From Thermoplasmata archaeon (lineage in GTDB: Archaea; Thermoplasmatota; Thermoplasmata; Lutacidiplasmatales; UBA184): a stretch of DNA of 64,000 nucleotides. How positions within the stretch are numbered: the stretch's first letter is position 1; each line of letters opens with the position of its first letter. The position numbers were made by a program, and so were the translations under genes. Below, piece after piece: positions 16,878 to 26,225 of this stretch. The notes under the pieces are model-generated. The model had not been told where the DNA came from and did no database searches. It saw only the letters and a list, made by a program, of their open reading frames with translations. Location of the stretch: the NCBI GenBank assembly GCA_021844945.1, contig JAKBSJ010000001.1, positions 62,001 to 126,000 of the forward strand, read 5' to 3'.

Positions 16878-17345
16878 ATGAGCAACCCCACCGTGCTCCT
16901 GCGTACGACGCAGGGCGAGATCCGAGCCGAGATCTTTATGGACCGCGCACCGAAGACCGCGGAGAACTTCCTCGCCCTCGTGCGGAAGGGATTCTACAAT
17001 GGCCTGACGTTCCATCGAGTGATTCCGGGGTTTATGATCCAGGGCGGATGCCCGAAGGGCGACGGCACGGGAGGACCGGGATACTCCATCCCCGACGAGT
17101 TCGGGGCGGACCTTCGCCACGATGGTCCCGGAGTTCTGTCGATGGCGAATGCCGGTCCGAACACCGGGGGCAGTCAGTTCTTCATCACGCTCGGCGCGAC
17201 CCCCTGGTTGGACCGCCGTCATGCGGTCTTTGGACGCGTTCGGTCCGGCCAATCGGTGGTGGAGAAGATCGCCGCGGTGCCTCGGGACGGCCAGGACCGC
17301 CCCCGTTCACCCGTTCGGATTGTCGAGGCCTCGGTCAGCGGCTAG
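16878..17345 (+). CDS. Cyclophilin-type peptidyl-prolyl cis-trans isomerase
   Basis: The 155-residue single-domain cyclophilin speeds proline isomerisation during folding. The catalytic core is evident: [13 protein letters not shown] near residue 50 (catalytic Arg), the [11 protein letters not shown] strand near 95 and [12 protein letters not shown] near 115. There is no signal peptide, so it is cytosolic. The ATG at 16878 is chosen because the family begins right there ([13 protein letters not shown]); the in-frame GTG at 16860 would add only six residues. Confidence 0.93.
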   Translation: MSNPTVLLRTTQGEIRAEIFMDRAPKTAENFLALVRKGFYNGLTFHRVIPGFMIQGGCPKGDGTGGPGYSIPDEFGADLRHDGPGVLSMANAGPNTGGSQFFITLGATPWLDRRHAVFGRVRSGQSVVEKIAAVPRDGQDRPRSPVRIVEASVSG

Positions 17346-17370
17346 CCCGCCGCTCTGAAACTCCTTCTCC

Positions 17371-17919
17371 TCACCGCACCGGGTAGGTCCGCCATAACCG
17401 CTCCCCGGGCCGGCGAAAGTCCCGGATCGTGATGGCCGCGTTTCTCGCAAGGTTGATCACCGAACCTACGGCCAGGATCAGGAGGACGACAGCCAGTCCG
17501 ATGGTGACGGCTTCGTTCGCGCTTCCCCCGAGGCCGCTCAGCGAGAAGTGGTAGGGAGACGCCAGGTAGAACGCGTACAGGTAGGCCAGTTCACCGATGT
17601 CGGTAGCGATACCGATCGGGCCGTAGGCGATCGTGGGCCGAACGGCGTAGTACGCGGCGGTCAGGATCGCGAGCAGGATCCCTACGTAGACGAGGTCCCC
17701 CGCAGAAAAGGAAATGGGAATCCCGTTCGAACGGAGAAGATCGACGATGTACGGCGGAAGAACCACCAGCACGACGAACACGCCCAGGAAGATCAGCACA
17801 CCGATGGCGACCCGGGTCATCACGGAAGGGTACCGCGGTCTCGCGAACGGATCGGTGACGTACGCTGGGCGGTATGCGGGAACTTTGGAAGCGTTGTCGT
17901 TCGCCGCCGGTGGTTCCAT
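17371..17919 (-). CDS. Uncharacterised membrane protein
   Basis: The 182-residue protein has a 35-residue Pro-rich cytoplasmic N terminus and four predicted membrane helices at about residues 36-58, 68-88, 100-120 and 135-160. It ends in a basic tail. No conserved catalytic residue stands out, so transport or scaffolding cannot be decided. It converges on the cyclophilin gene with a 25-base gap. An AGGAGGT sequence at 17925-17931 on the minus strand lies five bases before the ATG, a rare clear Shine-Dalgarno site in this window. Confidence 0.7.
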   Translation of the reverse strand: MEPPAANDNASKVPAYRPAYVTDPFARPRYPSVMTRVAIGVLIFLGVFVVLVVLPPYIVDLLRSNGIPISFSAGDLVYVGILLAILTAAYYAVRPTIAYGPIGIATDIGELAYLYAFYLASPYHFSLSGLGGSANEAVTIGLAVVLLILAVGSVINLARNAAITIRDFRRPGERLWRTYPVR

Positions 17920-18311
17920 GTTACCTCCTGACCGGTCGTAGAATGCCCCGGGTCACGCAACCGTCCTGGGGATCGACGGTACTCCGGGAATCGCGTGGGG
18001 GGGTCGGCGAGACATCGATCGCGACGCCGTACGACTTCAATGCGATCACCCCTTGCCCACGGCATCGCCCTCTTTGAATACCATTCGGCCCACACGAGGA
18101 CCGTCGCTTCGGCGACTCGAGAGAGACGGCGCGTCGGAGTCGCTCGCGACCGAGGAGACGCGAGGAACCTCGACGACGTTCGACCGTTGGAACACGCTCG
18201 TTACCCGCCTGGGATAGCGTCGCCAAGGCCATCCGGGTAGTCCGGGTCTGGCCGGTGGTCTCTTTGAAGTCTCTCGCGCTCGATAGGGGAGCGAAATGCA
18301 GGTGTAGCGAT
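17920..18311. other. Intergenic stretch, no supported gene
   Basis: Nearly 400 bases separate the membrane protein start from the phosphoribosyltransferase. A minus-strand frame (VIALKSYGVAIDVS, ending at 17921) is preceded in another frame by MVFKEGDAVGKG. This hints at a frameshifted small gene, but too little remains to name it. No RNA gene or repeat is evident. Confidence 0.35.
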
Positions 18312-18977
18312 ATGCGGCGAAGCAAGGACAGGCTGCACGACCGGGCCGAAGCCGGCCGCGCGCTCGCCCTACGTCTCAAGCAAATGAACCTCGAGCGCCC
18401 GTTGGTGGTCGCCCTGCCCCGAGGCGGGGTCCCTGTCGGGGCGGAGATCGCTCGAGAGCTTTCCGCCCCGCTCGACGTCCTGATCGTGCGAAAGATCGGC
18501 GCTCCGGGCGACCCGGAGTATGGCTTAGGTGCGTTGGCCGAAGACGGGACGTACGTACTCGACCACGAGCGCCTCGCGGAGGCCGGTTACGCCGAGTCCG
18601 ACCTCTCGGACGCCCTTCAGAGAGAGATGGCGGAGGCGCAGCGTCGGACCCGGGTCTACCGGTCCGTCGCGCCGGCCATCGAACGGAAGGATCGGGATGT
18701 GATCCTCGTCGACGACGGCGCGGCCACCGGCGGCACCGCGATGATGGCCGCCCGGCTCATCCGAGCCCAAGGGGCGCATCGACTCGTGATCGCGCTGGGC
18801 GTCGCCCCTCCCGATACGTGCCGCCGGCTCGAGCACGAAGCGGACGAACTGGTCGTCCTGATCCGCCCGGCCGACTTCTACGCGGTCGGGCAGTTCTACG
18901 AGGAGTTCGATCCCGTCGAGGACCCGGAGGTTCTGCGGATCCTCGAGGCGGCGTCCCAATCGCGACGGCCGGCCTAG
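18312..18977 (+). CDS. Phosphoribosyltransferase-fold protein
   Basis: The 221-residue protein has the type I phosphoribosyltransferase core: VALPRGGVPVG near residue 35, a flexible-loop region KIGAPGDPEYGLGA near 60, and the PRPP-binding motif VILVDDGAATGGTAM near 135. The last replaces the usual DDVxxTG with DDGAATG, as in the family of predicted phosphoribosyltransferases often found beside hydrolases or stress genes. Substrate is unknown. The ATG at 18312 begins a lysine/arginine-rich N terminus normal for the family. Its stop shares CTAG with the converging radical SAM gene. Confidence 0.82.
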   Translation: MRRSKDRLHDRAEAGRALALRLKQMNLERPLVVALPRGGVPVGAEIARELSAPLDVLIVRKIGAPGDPEYGLGALAEDGTYVLDHERLAEAGYAESDLSDALQREMAEAQRRTRVYRSVAPAIERKDRDVILVDDGAATGGTAMMAARLIRAQGAHRLVIALGVAPPDTCRRLEHEADELVVLIRPADFYAVGQFYEEFDPVEDPEVLRILEAASQSRRPA

Positions 18978-20590
18978 TTGGGCATCGGCATCGTGGGCGG
19001 CGCGGTCGATCTGTCTCCGGGCGTTACCGTTGCCTGAAGGAGCCACATCACCGACTTCAGGATCCCCACCGTTCCCCCGAGATCGATCTTTCGATACTTG
19101 TACGCGGACCGTCCGTGGGTGTCGCGGAACTGCTCGAAGACCTTGGTCACGTGCGGCGCGACCCGCTCCACGAAGTGGGTCGTCATCTGCCGAGCCAGGG
19201 GGTTCTTCATGCGCCCCACAAGGCTCGGGAGCATGGCGCGCGATAGCCGCAGGTCGTGCTCCCAGCATATCTGGAGCAGATCCCAGTAGCGCGAGGGGAG
19301 CGTTTCCAACTGGGGCATGGCGTTCCCGTGGATGCGGCTCGTCGAGATCGGAATGACCGGCAGGGGGAAGACGAACGCGCGGAAGCCCTGCGCGATCATC
19401 GTGTCGACCAGCGAGATCGACTCGTCGACGTCCGCGTCCGTCTCGTCCGGAAACCCTATGGTCATCGTGTAACAAGGGTCGATGCCCGAGTCGTTCATGA
19501 TCCGGGTCGCGTCGAGGACCGTCTCCCGCCACTGCTCGGGTTTGAAGGGGAAGGACTTCGCGGGCATGTATTTCTTGAAGATCCGGAGGCTGCCGGTCTC
19601 CAGGCCGACGACCGGCGTGAGGCCGCGGCGTTGGTCCCACTCCGCGATCCGGCCCATCTCGAGCATGGTCTCGGGAGCCTCGCGTACCGCGGGTGCCGAA
19701 ACGTGCGCGAATCCGATCTGATCCGCGCCGGTGGCCTTGATCCTGGTCATCAGGCCGACGACCGCGTCGTGGTTGGTACGCAGCTTCTTGGCCCCATAGA
19801 GGAGGATGTCGTCCGTCACGATCTCGACGTTGAACTCGCCGGCGGCGCGGTTAACCATGATCTCTCGTTCGATGGATTCCCAGGGAATGGTGCGGTACCG
19901 GTCGGGGGTGATGGAACAGAACTCGCATCCGCGGGGGCAACCGCGAGTGACCTGAACCTCCCCGATCCGTGCCGCCCTGACGATCGTCGGTATCTCTTCG
20001 AGCTTCGGGGGAGTCCCGTGAACCGTGAGCGGCACGAAACCCCCCTCGATCGCGGTCTTCACGATACGGGGGAAGTCGATCTCCGCTTCACCCTGGTAGA
20101 TCGTGTCGATCCAGTCCGGCCGCCGGTAGCTCATCTGCCAGATCCCCGGCCCGCCGGCGATGACCCGGAACGGCGCTCGGTAGCGAAGGCGCTGGATCCG
20201 CTCGCCGAGCTCCTGGAAGAACGTTTCGTTCCAGCTCGGCCCTCCTCCGAAGAGCATTGTCAGTTTCGTGCTGACGGGGCTAAAGCCGAAGGGGTCGTGG
20301 GCCGTGACGCCCACGACGCGCGTGCGTGGCCCGACCGCATGATCGAGGCGCTCGGGCGGAACGACGGCGACATCGGCGATCCCGTTCGCCCGGAGCGATG
20401 CCTCGACCTTTCGCAGGGCGTACGGGGCGGTGCGGGTCTCGTCGCCATGCACCGGCTCGACCGGAGGGCTGAAGAGACGATTCATCAGCACCCGAGGCAC
20501 GAGGCGCGCGGGCATGCAGCAGAAGTAGCCTAGCGCGCTCGATCGAGAGTAGTCGGAAAAGCTCCCTCGGTCCGAGGTCAGCACCACCAC
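18974..20590 (-). CDS. Radical SAM protein with an N-terminal B12-binding-like domain
   Basis: The 538-residue protein opens with VVLTSDRGSFSDYSRSSALGYF, a region like the Rossmann domain of B12-type radical SAM proteins. The cluster motif CPRGCEFC lies near residue 215 (RGEV-type strand QVTRGCPRGC before it). The middle segment GFPDETDADVDESISLVD resembles methylthiotransferase and MiaB-like relatives. The C-terminal 120 residues are helical and basic. The reaction is not known for this archaeal group. GTG 20590 is chosen because it starts the first strand. A TTAAAC element at about 20634-20642 on the same strand is a probable TATA box. Confidence 0.8.
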   Translation of the reverse strand: MVVLTSDRGSFSDYSRSSALGYFCCMPARLVPRVLMNRLFSPPVEPVHGDETRTAPYALRKVEASLRANGIADVAVVPPERLDHAVGPRTRVVGVTAHDPFGFSPVSTKLTMLFGGGPSWNETFFQELGERIQRLRYRAPFRVIAGGPGIWQMSYRRPDWIDTIYQGEAEIDFPRIVKTAIEGGFVPLTVHGTPPKLEEIPTIVRAARIGEVQVTRGCPRGCEFCSITPDRYRTIPWESIEREIMVNRAAGEFNVEIVTDDILLYGAKKLRTNHDAVVGLMTRIKATGADQIGFAHVSAPAVREAPETMLEMGRIAEWDQRRGLTPVVGLETGSLRIFKKYMPAKSFPFKPEQWRETVLDATRIMNDSGIDPCYTMTIGFPDETDADVDESISLVDTMIAQGFRAFVFPLPVIPISTSRIHGNAMPQLETLPSRYWDLLQICWEHDLRLSRAMLPSLVGRMKNPLARQMTTHFVERVAPHVTKVFEQFRDTHGRSAYKYRKIDLGGTVGILKSVMWLLQATVTPGDRSTAPPTMPMPN

Positions 20591-20951
20591 ATGACCCGGC
20601 CTATCCGCAAACGTACTTTCCTCCCCGCGGAGATGTTTAACTGACTAAATATTAGGCAGAATTGGCTTAAAAAGCAAACGGCGAGGGGAGTTGACGGTGG
20701 CCGCTCTCCGAAACCATTCGTATCGGTCTTCTCCCTCTCTCCACGGTCCCGCCGAGCCATTGACGTTCGACCGAGCTCGCGAGGGCATGGGGCCATCGAC
20801 CCGACCCAGGTCGGTTCGAGAACGTGAGGTTCGAACTCGGCTCTTCCGGGGGAGGAGGAGCCCGCCGCAGCGAAGCTCCTCATCCGATCTCTCGGTTCTC
20901 CGGCGCGATGCGTACATGCCCGCGTCGGGCGTCGCTCCGGATCCGAGGGGG

Positions 20952-21024
20952 AGCCACTGGAGGGACTTGAACCCCCGACCTGCTGATTACGAATCAGCCG
21001 CTCTGCCAACTGAGCTACAGTGGC
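20952..21024 (-). tRNA. tRNA-Thr(CGT)
   Basis: Acceptor GCCACTG pairs with CAGTGGC and the discriminator is T, as in archaeal threonine tRNAs. The anticodon arm is GCTGA-TTCGTAA-TCAGC, anticodon CGT. The 73-nt gene has no intron and a normal T loop (TTCAAGT). Confidence 0.95.
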
Positions 21025-21080
21025 GCGATCCCGGGTCGATGGGGTTCGGGGTATAATGGTGGCGGGAGCACGCGTGAGAA

Positions 21081-21629
21081 CTACGGCCGCCGCGATGGCG
21101 TGGCCCAGTTCTCGCCGATGCTCCGTAGGCGGGCGGACGCCTGGTGGCGGTCGAGCCATTGGGCGACCGCGGGCGGAACGAGCGAGTCCACCGGCGAGCC
21201 GCGTTCGAGTGCCGCACGGATCTGCAGGCCCTCCCAGCGCTCTCGCTCGAACAGCGTGGGGGACTCGACCGTGTATCCGCCCGTCTCGAACAGGATCCGA
21301 GTGAGAGGATTGTTCGTGTAGACCCGGGCGAACGGCGGTAGGAGGCCCTCGACGTAACGAACCCAAAGGGCATGGCGGTGGATGTCGGGGATTGGAACCG
21401 GGATCGCGTCGGAGAGATGGGCCTCCTGGAGCGAGAGTTCGATCATCTCGAACCGCTCACCCGCCGTGAACGGGTTTTCGCGGGTGTAGGACTCTTGGGC
21501 GCTTCCGATGCCGATGAGGACCACCTCGGCGGGTCGTCCGCGACGGATCGCACGTATCGTTTCCAGATGCCCTCGATGGAAGGGCTGGAAGCGACCTACG
21601 AAGAGCGCGCGAGGAGCCCCGTCGCTCAT
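21081..21629 (-). CDS. nadM: Nicotinamide-nucleotide adenylyltransferase NadM
   Basis: This 182-residue nucleotidyltransferase joins NMN and ATP to make NAD. Its N terminus has the HxGH signature in VGRFQPFHRGHLETI near residue 12, then IGIGSAQESYTRENPF, diagnostic of archaeal NadM, and PIPDIHRHALWVRYVEG in the middle. The start ATG 21629 overlaps the stop of the upstream zinc protein (ATGA). The lonB - zinc protein - nadM order thus forms a tightly coupled operon. The C terminus extends about 15 polar residues beyond the usual helix. Confidence 0.92.
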   Translation of the reverse strand: MSDGAPRALFVGRFQPFHRGHLETIRAIRRGRPAEVVLIGIGSAQESYTRENPFTAGERFEMIELSLQEAHLSDAIPVPIPDIHRHALWVRYVEGLLPPFARVYTNNPLTRILFETGGYTVESPTLFERERWEGLQIRAALERGSPVDSLVPPAVAQWLDRHQASARLRSIGENWATPSRRP

Positions 21630-21877
21630 TCCGGACCGAGATCGTCGACGTCGTCCAAGAATTCGTCGATCTCCGGGCACCGCGGCGTCAGGTAATGCCG
21701 GCAGTGCACGCAGCGGCGATCGTTCGCCGTCGTGCGGAGACGGGCGTTGAACTCGTAGCAAGGGCGGTTGACGAAAGGATCCGCGCCCGGCCCTTCCCCG
21801 AGTTCTTCGAGTACGGGGATCGGCGAGCGCATCTTGGAGGGAGGACGATGAGTGGGGGGTTGAAACGACCCTTTCAT
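21626..21877 (-). CDS. Small cysteine-containing protein between lonB and nadM
   Basis: The 83-residue protein overlaps lonB and nadM by four bases on each side (ATGA at both ends), which strongly supports translation. The C-terminal half has a zinc-ribbon-like cysteine set: RPCYEF, then [14 protein letters not shown], followed by a very acidic tail ([12 protein letters not shown]). The N-terminal 15 residues may be absent if translation starts at the second ATG (21832). Cysteine spacing suggests metal binding. A role linked to LonB or to NAD synthesis is only a guess from position. Confidence 0.7.
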   Translation of the reverse strand: MKGSFQPPTHRPPSKMRSPIPVLEELGEGPGADPFVNRPCYEFNARLRTTANDRRCVHCRHYLTPRCPEIDEFLDDVDDLGPE

Positions 21878-23775
21878 GAACCGCCCGGAGCTGGCCGGCT
21901 CGATGCGGACGTGCTGGCCGCAGCGGCATCGTCGATCGAGGTCCGGGCCGTCGCGTGAACCATCGCGCTGAGGCGCTCGAGGAGGCTCTCCTTCTGCGAT
22001 CCTTGGCCCACCAGAGCGTACTTGAGGACGTCCCGCAGCGTGCTGACCGGGATGATCTCGATCTGTCCCCGGTAACGTTGCTCGAGGACCATGTCGTTCA
22101 CATTGTCTTCGGGGATGAGCACGCGCCGAATCCCCGAGTCCGCGGCCGCCTCTACCTTCGCGGTCACGCCGCCCACCGGAAGGACGTTGCCGCGCACGCT
22201 CAGCGAACCGGTCATCGCGACCGACTGATCGACCGGAACGCCCTCGAGGGCGCTGATGACCGCGGTGGCGATCGAAACGCTGGCCGAATCTCCCTCGACT
22301 CCGTCCGACGTCCCGACGAACTGGATGTGGATGTCGTAACGAGAGATGTCGGCGCCGGTGTACTTCTTGATTAGTGCGCTCACGTTCTGCACCGCTTCCT
22401 TGGCAATCTCACCCAGCTTCCCGGTCGCGACGACGACCCCACCGTCCCGCGTCTGGGCAGGAGTGACCTCGGCTACGATCGGAAGGACGATCCCGGAGAA
22501 CTCGGACATCCCGCTCTGGGCGTTGATCGCGGCGAGTCCGTTGACCGATCCGACGGCTGCTCCTTCGACGGAGAACATGCGGTATTCCCGGCGGCGTTCG
22601 ATGTAGCGGTCCGCGATCTGCTGCTCCAGCGAGCGGCTCGCACGCTTCGCCTTGACCACGTGCTCCGCTCGGACGGTCGCCGATCCCTCGGAGTTTGCGA
22701 TATCCCCCGCCACTCGGATGAGGCCCCCGAGCTCGCGCAGGCGGAGCGTGAGCTGGCCCGAGCGGCCCGCGCGGCGCTGGGCCTCGCGGATGACCTCGGT
22801 GACCGCCGCCATGTCAAAATGGGAGATCTTCTTGTCCTTCGTGACCTCCTGAGCGACGAATCGGACGAGCTTCATCCGGTTCTCCGGCGTGTCCGCCATC
22901 GTGGTCTTCACGTACAGCTCGTAGCCGTAGCCGCGTATGCGCGAGCGCAGCGCCGGGTGCATCGCTTGGATGCTATCGACGTTGCCCGCCGCCACCAAGA
23001 CGAAGTCCGCGGGAACGGGCTCGGTCTTGACCATCGCTCCCGCAGAGCGCTCGGACTGACCGACGATCGGGAATTTGCGCTCCTGTAGCGCGGTCAGCAG
23101 CGAATGCTGGCTCTCGATCTTCAGCAGGTTGATCTCGTCGATGAACAGCACTCCGCCGTTCGCCTTGTGGATGGCCCCGATCTCGACGCGTTCGTGAGGA
23201 GGGGTCTCAAGTCCACCGGACTGGAACGGATCGTGCTTGACGTCCCCGAGCAGAGCTCCCGCATGCGCGCCGGTGGCGTCGATGAACGGGGGCTTCTCAT
23301 CGGGCGTGTGGGTGACGAGCAGCTTCGCGACCTGAGCTCCCGGATCCGACCGACTGCCCGAGAAACGCATGATCAGATAGAGCACGACCACGAAGATGAA
23401 TCCCAGAAGGATCGCGGTGAGATCCCGCGTGATGTACGTGTAGTAGATGGACAGGCCGAGGACAAGGATCGCCACGACCACGAACAAGATCGTGCGCTGC
23501 TCCTTCTTCTGCGCCGCCTCCAGCTTTTGGGCGGCCACGATCTCCTTTCCCTTCCCCGCCGGTACGACTCGGATCTTGGGCTCGTTCGGGTCCTCCGCGT
23601 TCGGGTACGCGAGGATGTCTTGGAGCTGCTCCTTCGGAAGGCAGTCGACCATGGCCCGGGCGATCATGCTCTTTCCCGTGCCGGGCTCACCGATCAGGAT
23701 CATGTGCCGACGCTGGGTGGCCGCCTTCTTGGCGACCTCGACCGCGTCGTCCTGCCCGATGACTTGATCGAGCAA
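21874..23775 (-). CDS. lonB: Archaeal membrane-anchored ATP-dependent protease LonB
   Basis: LonB degrades unfolded proteins at the membrane. From TTG 23775 the chain has Walker A GEPGTGKS at residues 29-36, two adjacent membrane helices at about 95-138 inserted in the ATPase domain as in all archaeal LonB, Walker [11 protein letters not shown], and the protease domain with the Ser-Lys dyad (Ser about 497 in GDSAS, Lys about 540 in [10 protein letters not shown]). The frame is open further upstream, and its translation ([11 protein letters not shown]) matches the normal LonB N terminus, so the real start is upstream. No ATG, GTG or TTG is available before the TAG at about 23940; CTG at 23838 is a candidate. 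Confidence 0.93.
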   Translation of the reverse strand: MLDQVIGQDDAVEVAKKAATQRRHMILIGEPGTGKSMIARAMVDCLPKEQLQDILAYPNAEDPNEPKIRVVPAGKGKEIVAAQKLEAAQKKEQRTILFVVVAILVLGLSIYYTYITRDLTAILLGFIFVVVLYLIMRFSGSRSDPGAQVAKLLVTHTPDEKPPFIDATGAHAGALLGDVKHDPFQSGGLETPPHERVEIGAIHKANGGVLFIDEINLLKIESQHSLLTALQERKFPIVGQSERSAGAMVKTEPVPADFVLVAAGNVDSIQAMHPALRSRIRGYGYELYVKTTMADTPENRMKLVRFVAQEVTKDKKISHFDMAAVTEVIREAQRRAGRSGQLTLRLRELGGLIRVAGDIANSEGSATVRAEHVVKAKRASRSLEQQIADRYIERRREYRMFSVEGAAVGSVNGLAAINAQSGMSEFSGIVLPIVAEVTPAQTRDGGVVVATGKLGEIAKEAVQNVSALIKKYTGADISRYDIHIQFVGTSDGVEGDSASVSIATAVISALEGVPVDQSVAMTGSLSVRGNVLPVGGVTAKVEAAADSGIRRVLIPEDNVNDMVLEQRYRGQIEIIPVSTLRDVLKYALVGQGSQKESLLERLSAMVHATARTSIDDAAAASTSASSRPAPGGS

Positions 23776-23964
23776 CCGCGGAGGAACCTCGACCTGCGAG
23801 GTGTTCGCGTAGGGAAGTGTTCGCCCCCACTCGTCCAGATCGCTCGGGGTCGAACCGGAGGTGGCCGTGTCCCCTCCACTGCGCTCGGACGGTGTTCCCG
23901 TAGTTCCCCCTGAAGCGGCGCGACCCTATGTTGTTGGCCGGTCCGTTAGAAAACAAACCTGCCT

Positions 23965-23977
23965 CGCTATAAATGGT
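23965..23977. promoter_or_regulatory. Bidirectional TATA element between lonB and folD
   Basis: GCTATAAATGGT reads as a TATA box on the plus strand (towards folD, ATG 24053) and as CATTTATAG on the minus strand (towards lonB). It is the only AT-rich core in the divergent gap. Confidence 0.6.
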
Positions 23978-24052
23978 TTAACTAACCTGCCGTTGGGCGC
24001 GCCGGCCCGGACGCGTCTCTCTGTTATCTACGTAGCTCGGCTCCGCTGGCCG

Positions 24053-24940
24053 ATGGCGGTCGCGACGGCCCGTCTCGAAGGAAGGTCGATCGCCGAAGAG
24101 CGGACGCGCGAGTGTGCGGCCCTACTGGCCCGCGCGGGTCCCGGGGTTCGGCCCGCCACGCTGGCGAGCGTTCATCGACCCGTTTCGGGCCCGTTCGAGC
24201 TCTACCGGCGCCGTCAACAGAAATCGGCCGAAGCGTTGGGCATTCGCTTTCGGGACGAGGCGCTTTCCGGCACCTCGGGCGACGCCGAGCTCTACGAGAG
24301 GATCCGGAGCCTCGCGTCGGACCCAACGGTGCATGGAGTCATCGTCGAGCACCCGCTACCCGCGCCCTTTGACTTCCACCGAGCGGTCGACGAGCTGCCG
24401 GTCGAGAAGGACATCGATGGCCTTTCCACGTCCAGCTTGGGGCGCCTGGTCTCGAGCCGGCCGATCCATGTCCCCGCCGTGGCGCGAGCGGCCGTGCGGA
24501 TCGCGCGCCACTACGGTCTCGTCCCGCCGGGAGAGCGCGTCGCCGTGATCGGACGAAGCGAGACCGTGGGATTGCCCCTAGCGCACCTCCTTCTGGAGCG
24601 CGGTACCGACGCCACCGTGACGATCGCCCACTCCAAGACGGCGGATCTCACCAGCGCAATCTCGGGCGTACGCACGATCTTCAGCTGCGTGGGACATCCC
24701 CAACTCCTCGATCGGTCGAACGTTCCGAGGGGGGCGGCCATCATCGATATCGGGCTCTCCTCGACGCCCGATCCCGCTCGACCGGGGCGGTCACTCTCGG
24801 TCGGGGATGCCGATGCGGCGGCGCTGGAGGGCTGGGCGCGCGCGATCACGCCCGTTCCGGGCGGCGTGGGCCCGGTGACCGTCGCGGAACTAATGGGCAA
24901 TCTGATAGACGCGTGGGCGCGCCAGGAGCGTGTCGCTTGA
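24053..24940 (+). CDS. folD: Bifunctional methylenetetrahydrofolate dehydrogenase / cyclohydrolase FolD
   Basis: FolD interconverts methylene-, methenyl- and formyl-tetrahydrofolate in the cytosol. The 295-residue chain has the catalytic Tyr/Lys region LYRRRQQKSAEALG near residue 48, the conserved VEHPLPAPFD and EKDIDGLS segments, the Rossmann loop VIGRSETVGLPLAHLL near 168, and TPVPGGVGPVTVAELM near 265. ATG 24053 is chosen because it starts right before the first helix; the open frame reaches further upstream but through the promoter. The following small gene starts within the stop codon. Confidence 0.93.
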   Translation: MAVATARLEGRSIAEERTRECAALLARAGPGVRPATLASVHRPVSGPFELYRRRQQKSAEALGIRFRDEALSGTSGDAELYERIRSLASDPTVHGVIVEHPLPAPFDFHRAVDELPVEKDIDGLSTSSLGRLVSSRPIHVPAVARAAVRIARHYGLVPPGERVAVIGRSETVGLPLAHLLLERGTDATVTIAHSKTADLTSAISGVRTIFSCVGHPQLLDRSNVPRGAAIIDIGLSSTPDPARPGRSLSVGDADAAALEGWARAITPVPGGVGPVTVAELMGNLIDAWARQERVA

Positions 24941-25275
24941 CTCCGTGCCCCCCTCCGTCGCCAGATCCCACGCTCGTTTGCCGGGACTGCCCGATGTGGT
25001 ACGGCGCGGAAGACGAGGGATGGGGGCCCTGCTCGATCAAACACCGGCGCGGGGACCGCCGGTATCTGACCTGGGGTGGCCACGTGTGCGACGAAGGCTA
25101 CGTCCCGCCGAAACCCGGAAAGGCCGCTCGATTGACCGGTTCTCGCTCGACCTCGAGGGCGTCGGCCGTCGGGTATTCCTCGACCACGAAGGCGGGAGCG
25201 CGCAGGCGCGTCGCCACCCGCCGAAGGTCGGCTTCCGACAACTCTACCCGACGCCGATCGAAATCGACGCGATAG
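24937..25275 (+). CDS. Small cysteine-rich protein downstream of folD
   Basis: The frame starts at TTG 24937, overlapping the folD stop (TTGA). Its first 60 residues look real: LVCRDCPMWYGAEDEGWGPC, then SIKHRRGDRRYLTW and HVCDEGYVPP. Four cysteines (CxxC, C, C) could bind zinc or an iron-sulfur cluster. After residue 65 the translation becomes Arg/Ser-rich and lies opposite the end of the radical SAM gene, so that portion is probably a poorly constrained tail. The 178-base antisense overlap is among the largest in the window. I cannot name the family. Confidence 0.5.
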   Translation: MTPCPPPSPDPTLVCRDCPMWYGAEDEGWGPCSIKHRRGDRRYLTWGGHVCDEGYVPPKPGKAARLTGSRSTSRASAVGYSSTTKAGARRRVATRRRSASDNSTRRRSKSTR

Positions 25276-26225
25276 GTCTCCCGGTCCAGTCCGGCCAGTG
25301 CGGCCACCCGCTCGGCGAGGCGCGCCACGTTTCCACGAAGAGGGGTCTCGATGATCCCGTAGATCACGGTACCGTCCTCGGTCCGAGCGGCGAACGATGG
25401 AGCCATGCGCTCGGCGCGTCGGATCAGGCGCTGTCGTAGCTGCACCGAATCCTTGAATCTCGAGCTGCAGTAATGGATCGGGATGCGAAGGCCGGGCGTC
25501 CGCACGATCCGCTGGGCGACCGCGCGGCTTCCTTGGACCCCCCAGCCGTTGCGCACGTCCACGCGATAGCCGCGCGCGTGGAGCTTCTCTTCGTTGGTTT
25601 CTGAGAACTCGAGCTCGTTGAGGTTGACGAAGTCCACGCCGATGCGGTCAAGCGCCCGAAGGAGGTGGACCAGTTCCGCCTCCTTTTCGGGAAGTACCGG
25701 TATTTCCACGCCGCGTCGGATCCCCCACGTCGAAGCCTCCTCGAGCACGTGACGGAAGGCGGAACCGTCTCCCTCGAGAGATCCCCAGAGGTAGTGTGGG
25801 ATGTGCAGGCGGACCTCGTCCATCCCCGCCCGAGCGAGCCGTCGGAGCTTCTCGGCGTTCGGTTCGTGGGTGTAGAGGTGGATGTGGTGCTCCGGCCCGA
25901 ACGCCCCTTTCAGGAGGCGGACGTAGTGTTCCACCCGGTCGATTGACCCGAGCGGATCGCCTCCGGTGATGCCGGTGCCGCTGGCCCCGATCGCGCGCAC
26001 CTCCGCGAGCACATCCTCGTCGCAGTGCACGGGCCGTTCGTTCGCGTAGGTGACGTCCTTCTGGTTGCGCGTCGGCGAAACGGGGCAGTAAAAGCAACGG
26101 AACCGGCACAGGCCCGTGACGAAGAGGACCATCTTGCGCCCCTCCGCGCACTGGATGCACGCCGTGCTCAGCGCGCCGCGGTGGCTCGAGGCCATCGGGA
26201 GCGGAACGATCGCTTCGTTCTCCAT
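25098..26225 (-). CDS. Radical SAM protein related to pyruvate formate-lyase activating enzyme
   Basis: The 375-residue protein has the cluster motif CRFRCFYCPVS near residue 43, preceded by a second cysteine pair (TACIQCAEG near 20), GTGITGGDPLGSID near 85, and a C-terminal half rich in conserved charged residues including RIPIHYCSSRFKDS with a further cysteine. This matches a widespread archaeal group annotated only as activating-enzyme-like; its substrate is unknown. ATG 26225 is preferred since the upstream extension is Ser/Arg/Pro-rich. It is divergent from psmA. Confidence 0.8.
   Translation of the reverse strand: MENEAIVPLPMASSHRGALSTACIQCAEGRKMVLFVTGLCRFRCFYCPVSPTRNQKDVTYANERPVHCDEDVLAEVRAIGASGTGITGGDPLGSIDRVEHYVRLLKGAFGPEHHIHLYTHEPNAEKLRRLARAGMDEVRLHIPHYLWGSLEGDGSAFRHVLEEASTWGIRRGVEIPVLPEKEAELVHLLRALDRIGVDFVNLNELEFSETNEEKLHARGYRVDVRNGWGVQGSRAVAQRIVRTPGLRIPIHYCSSRFKDSVQLRQRLIRRAERMAPSFAARTEDGTVIYGIIETPLRGNVARLAERVAALAGLDRETYRVDFDRRRVELSEADLRRVATRLRAPAFVVEEYPTADALEVEREPVNRAAFPGFGGT

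Noticed and set aside
23687-23956. Alternative frame with ATG 23956 as the true lonB N terminus through a frameshift
   Set aside because: The lonB frame itself continues upstream with the conserved SQVEVPPR segment, so no frameshift is needed.
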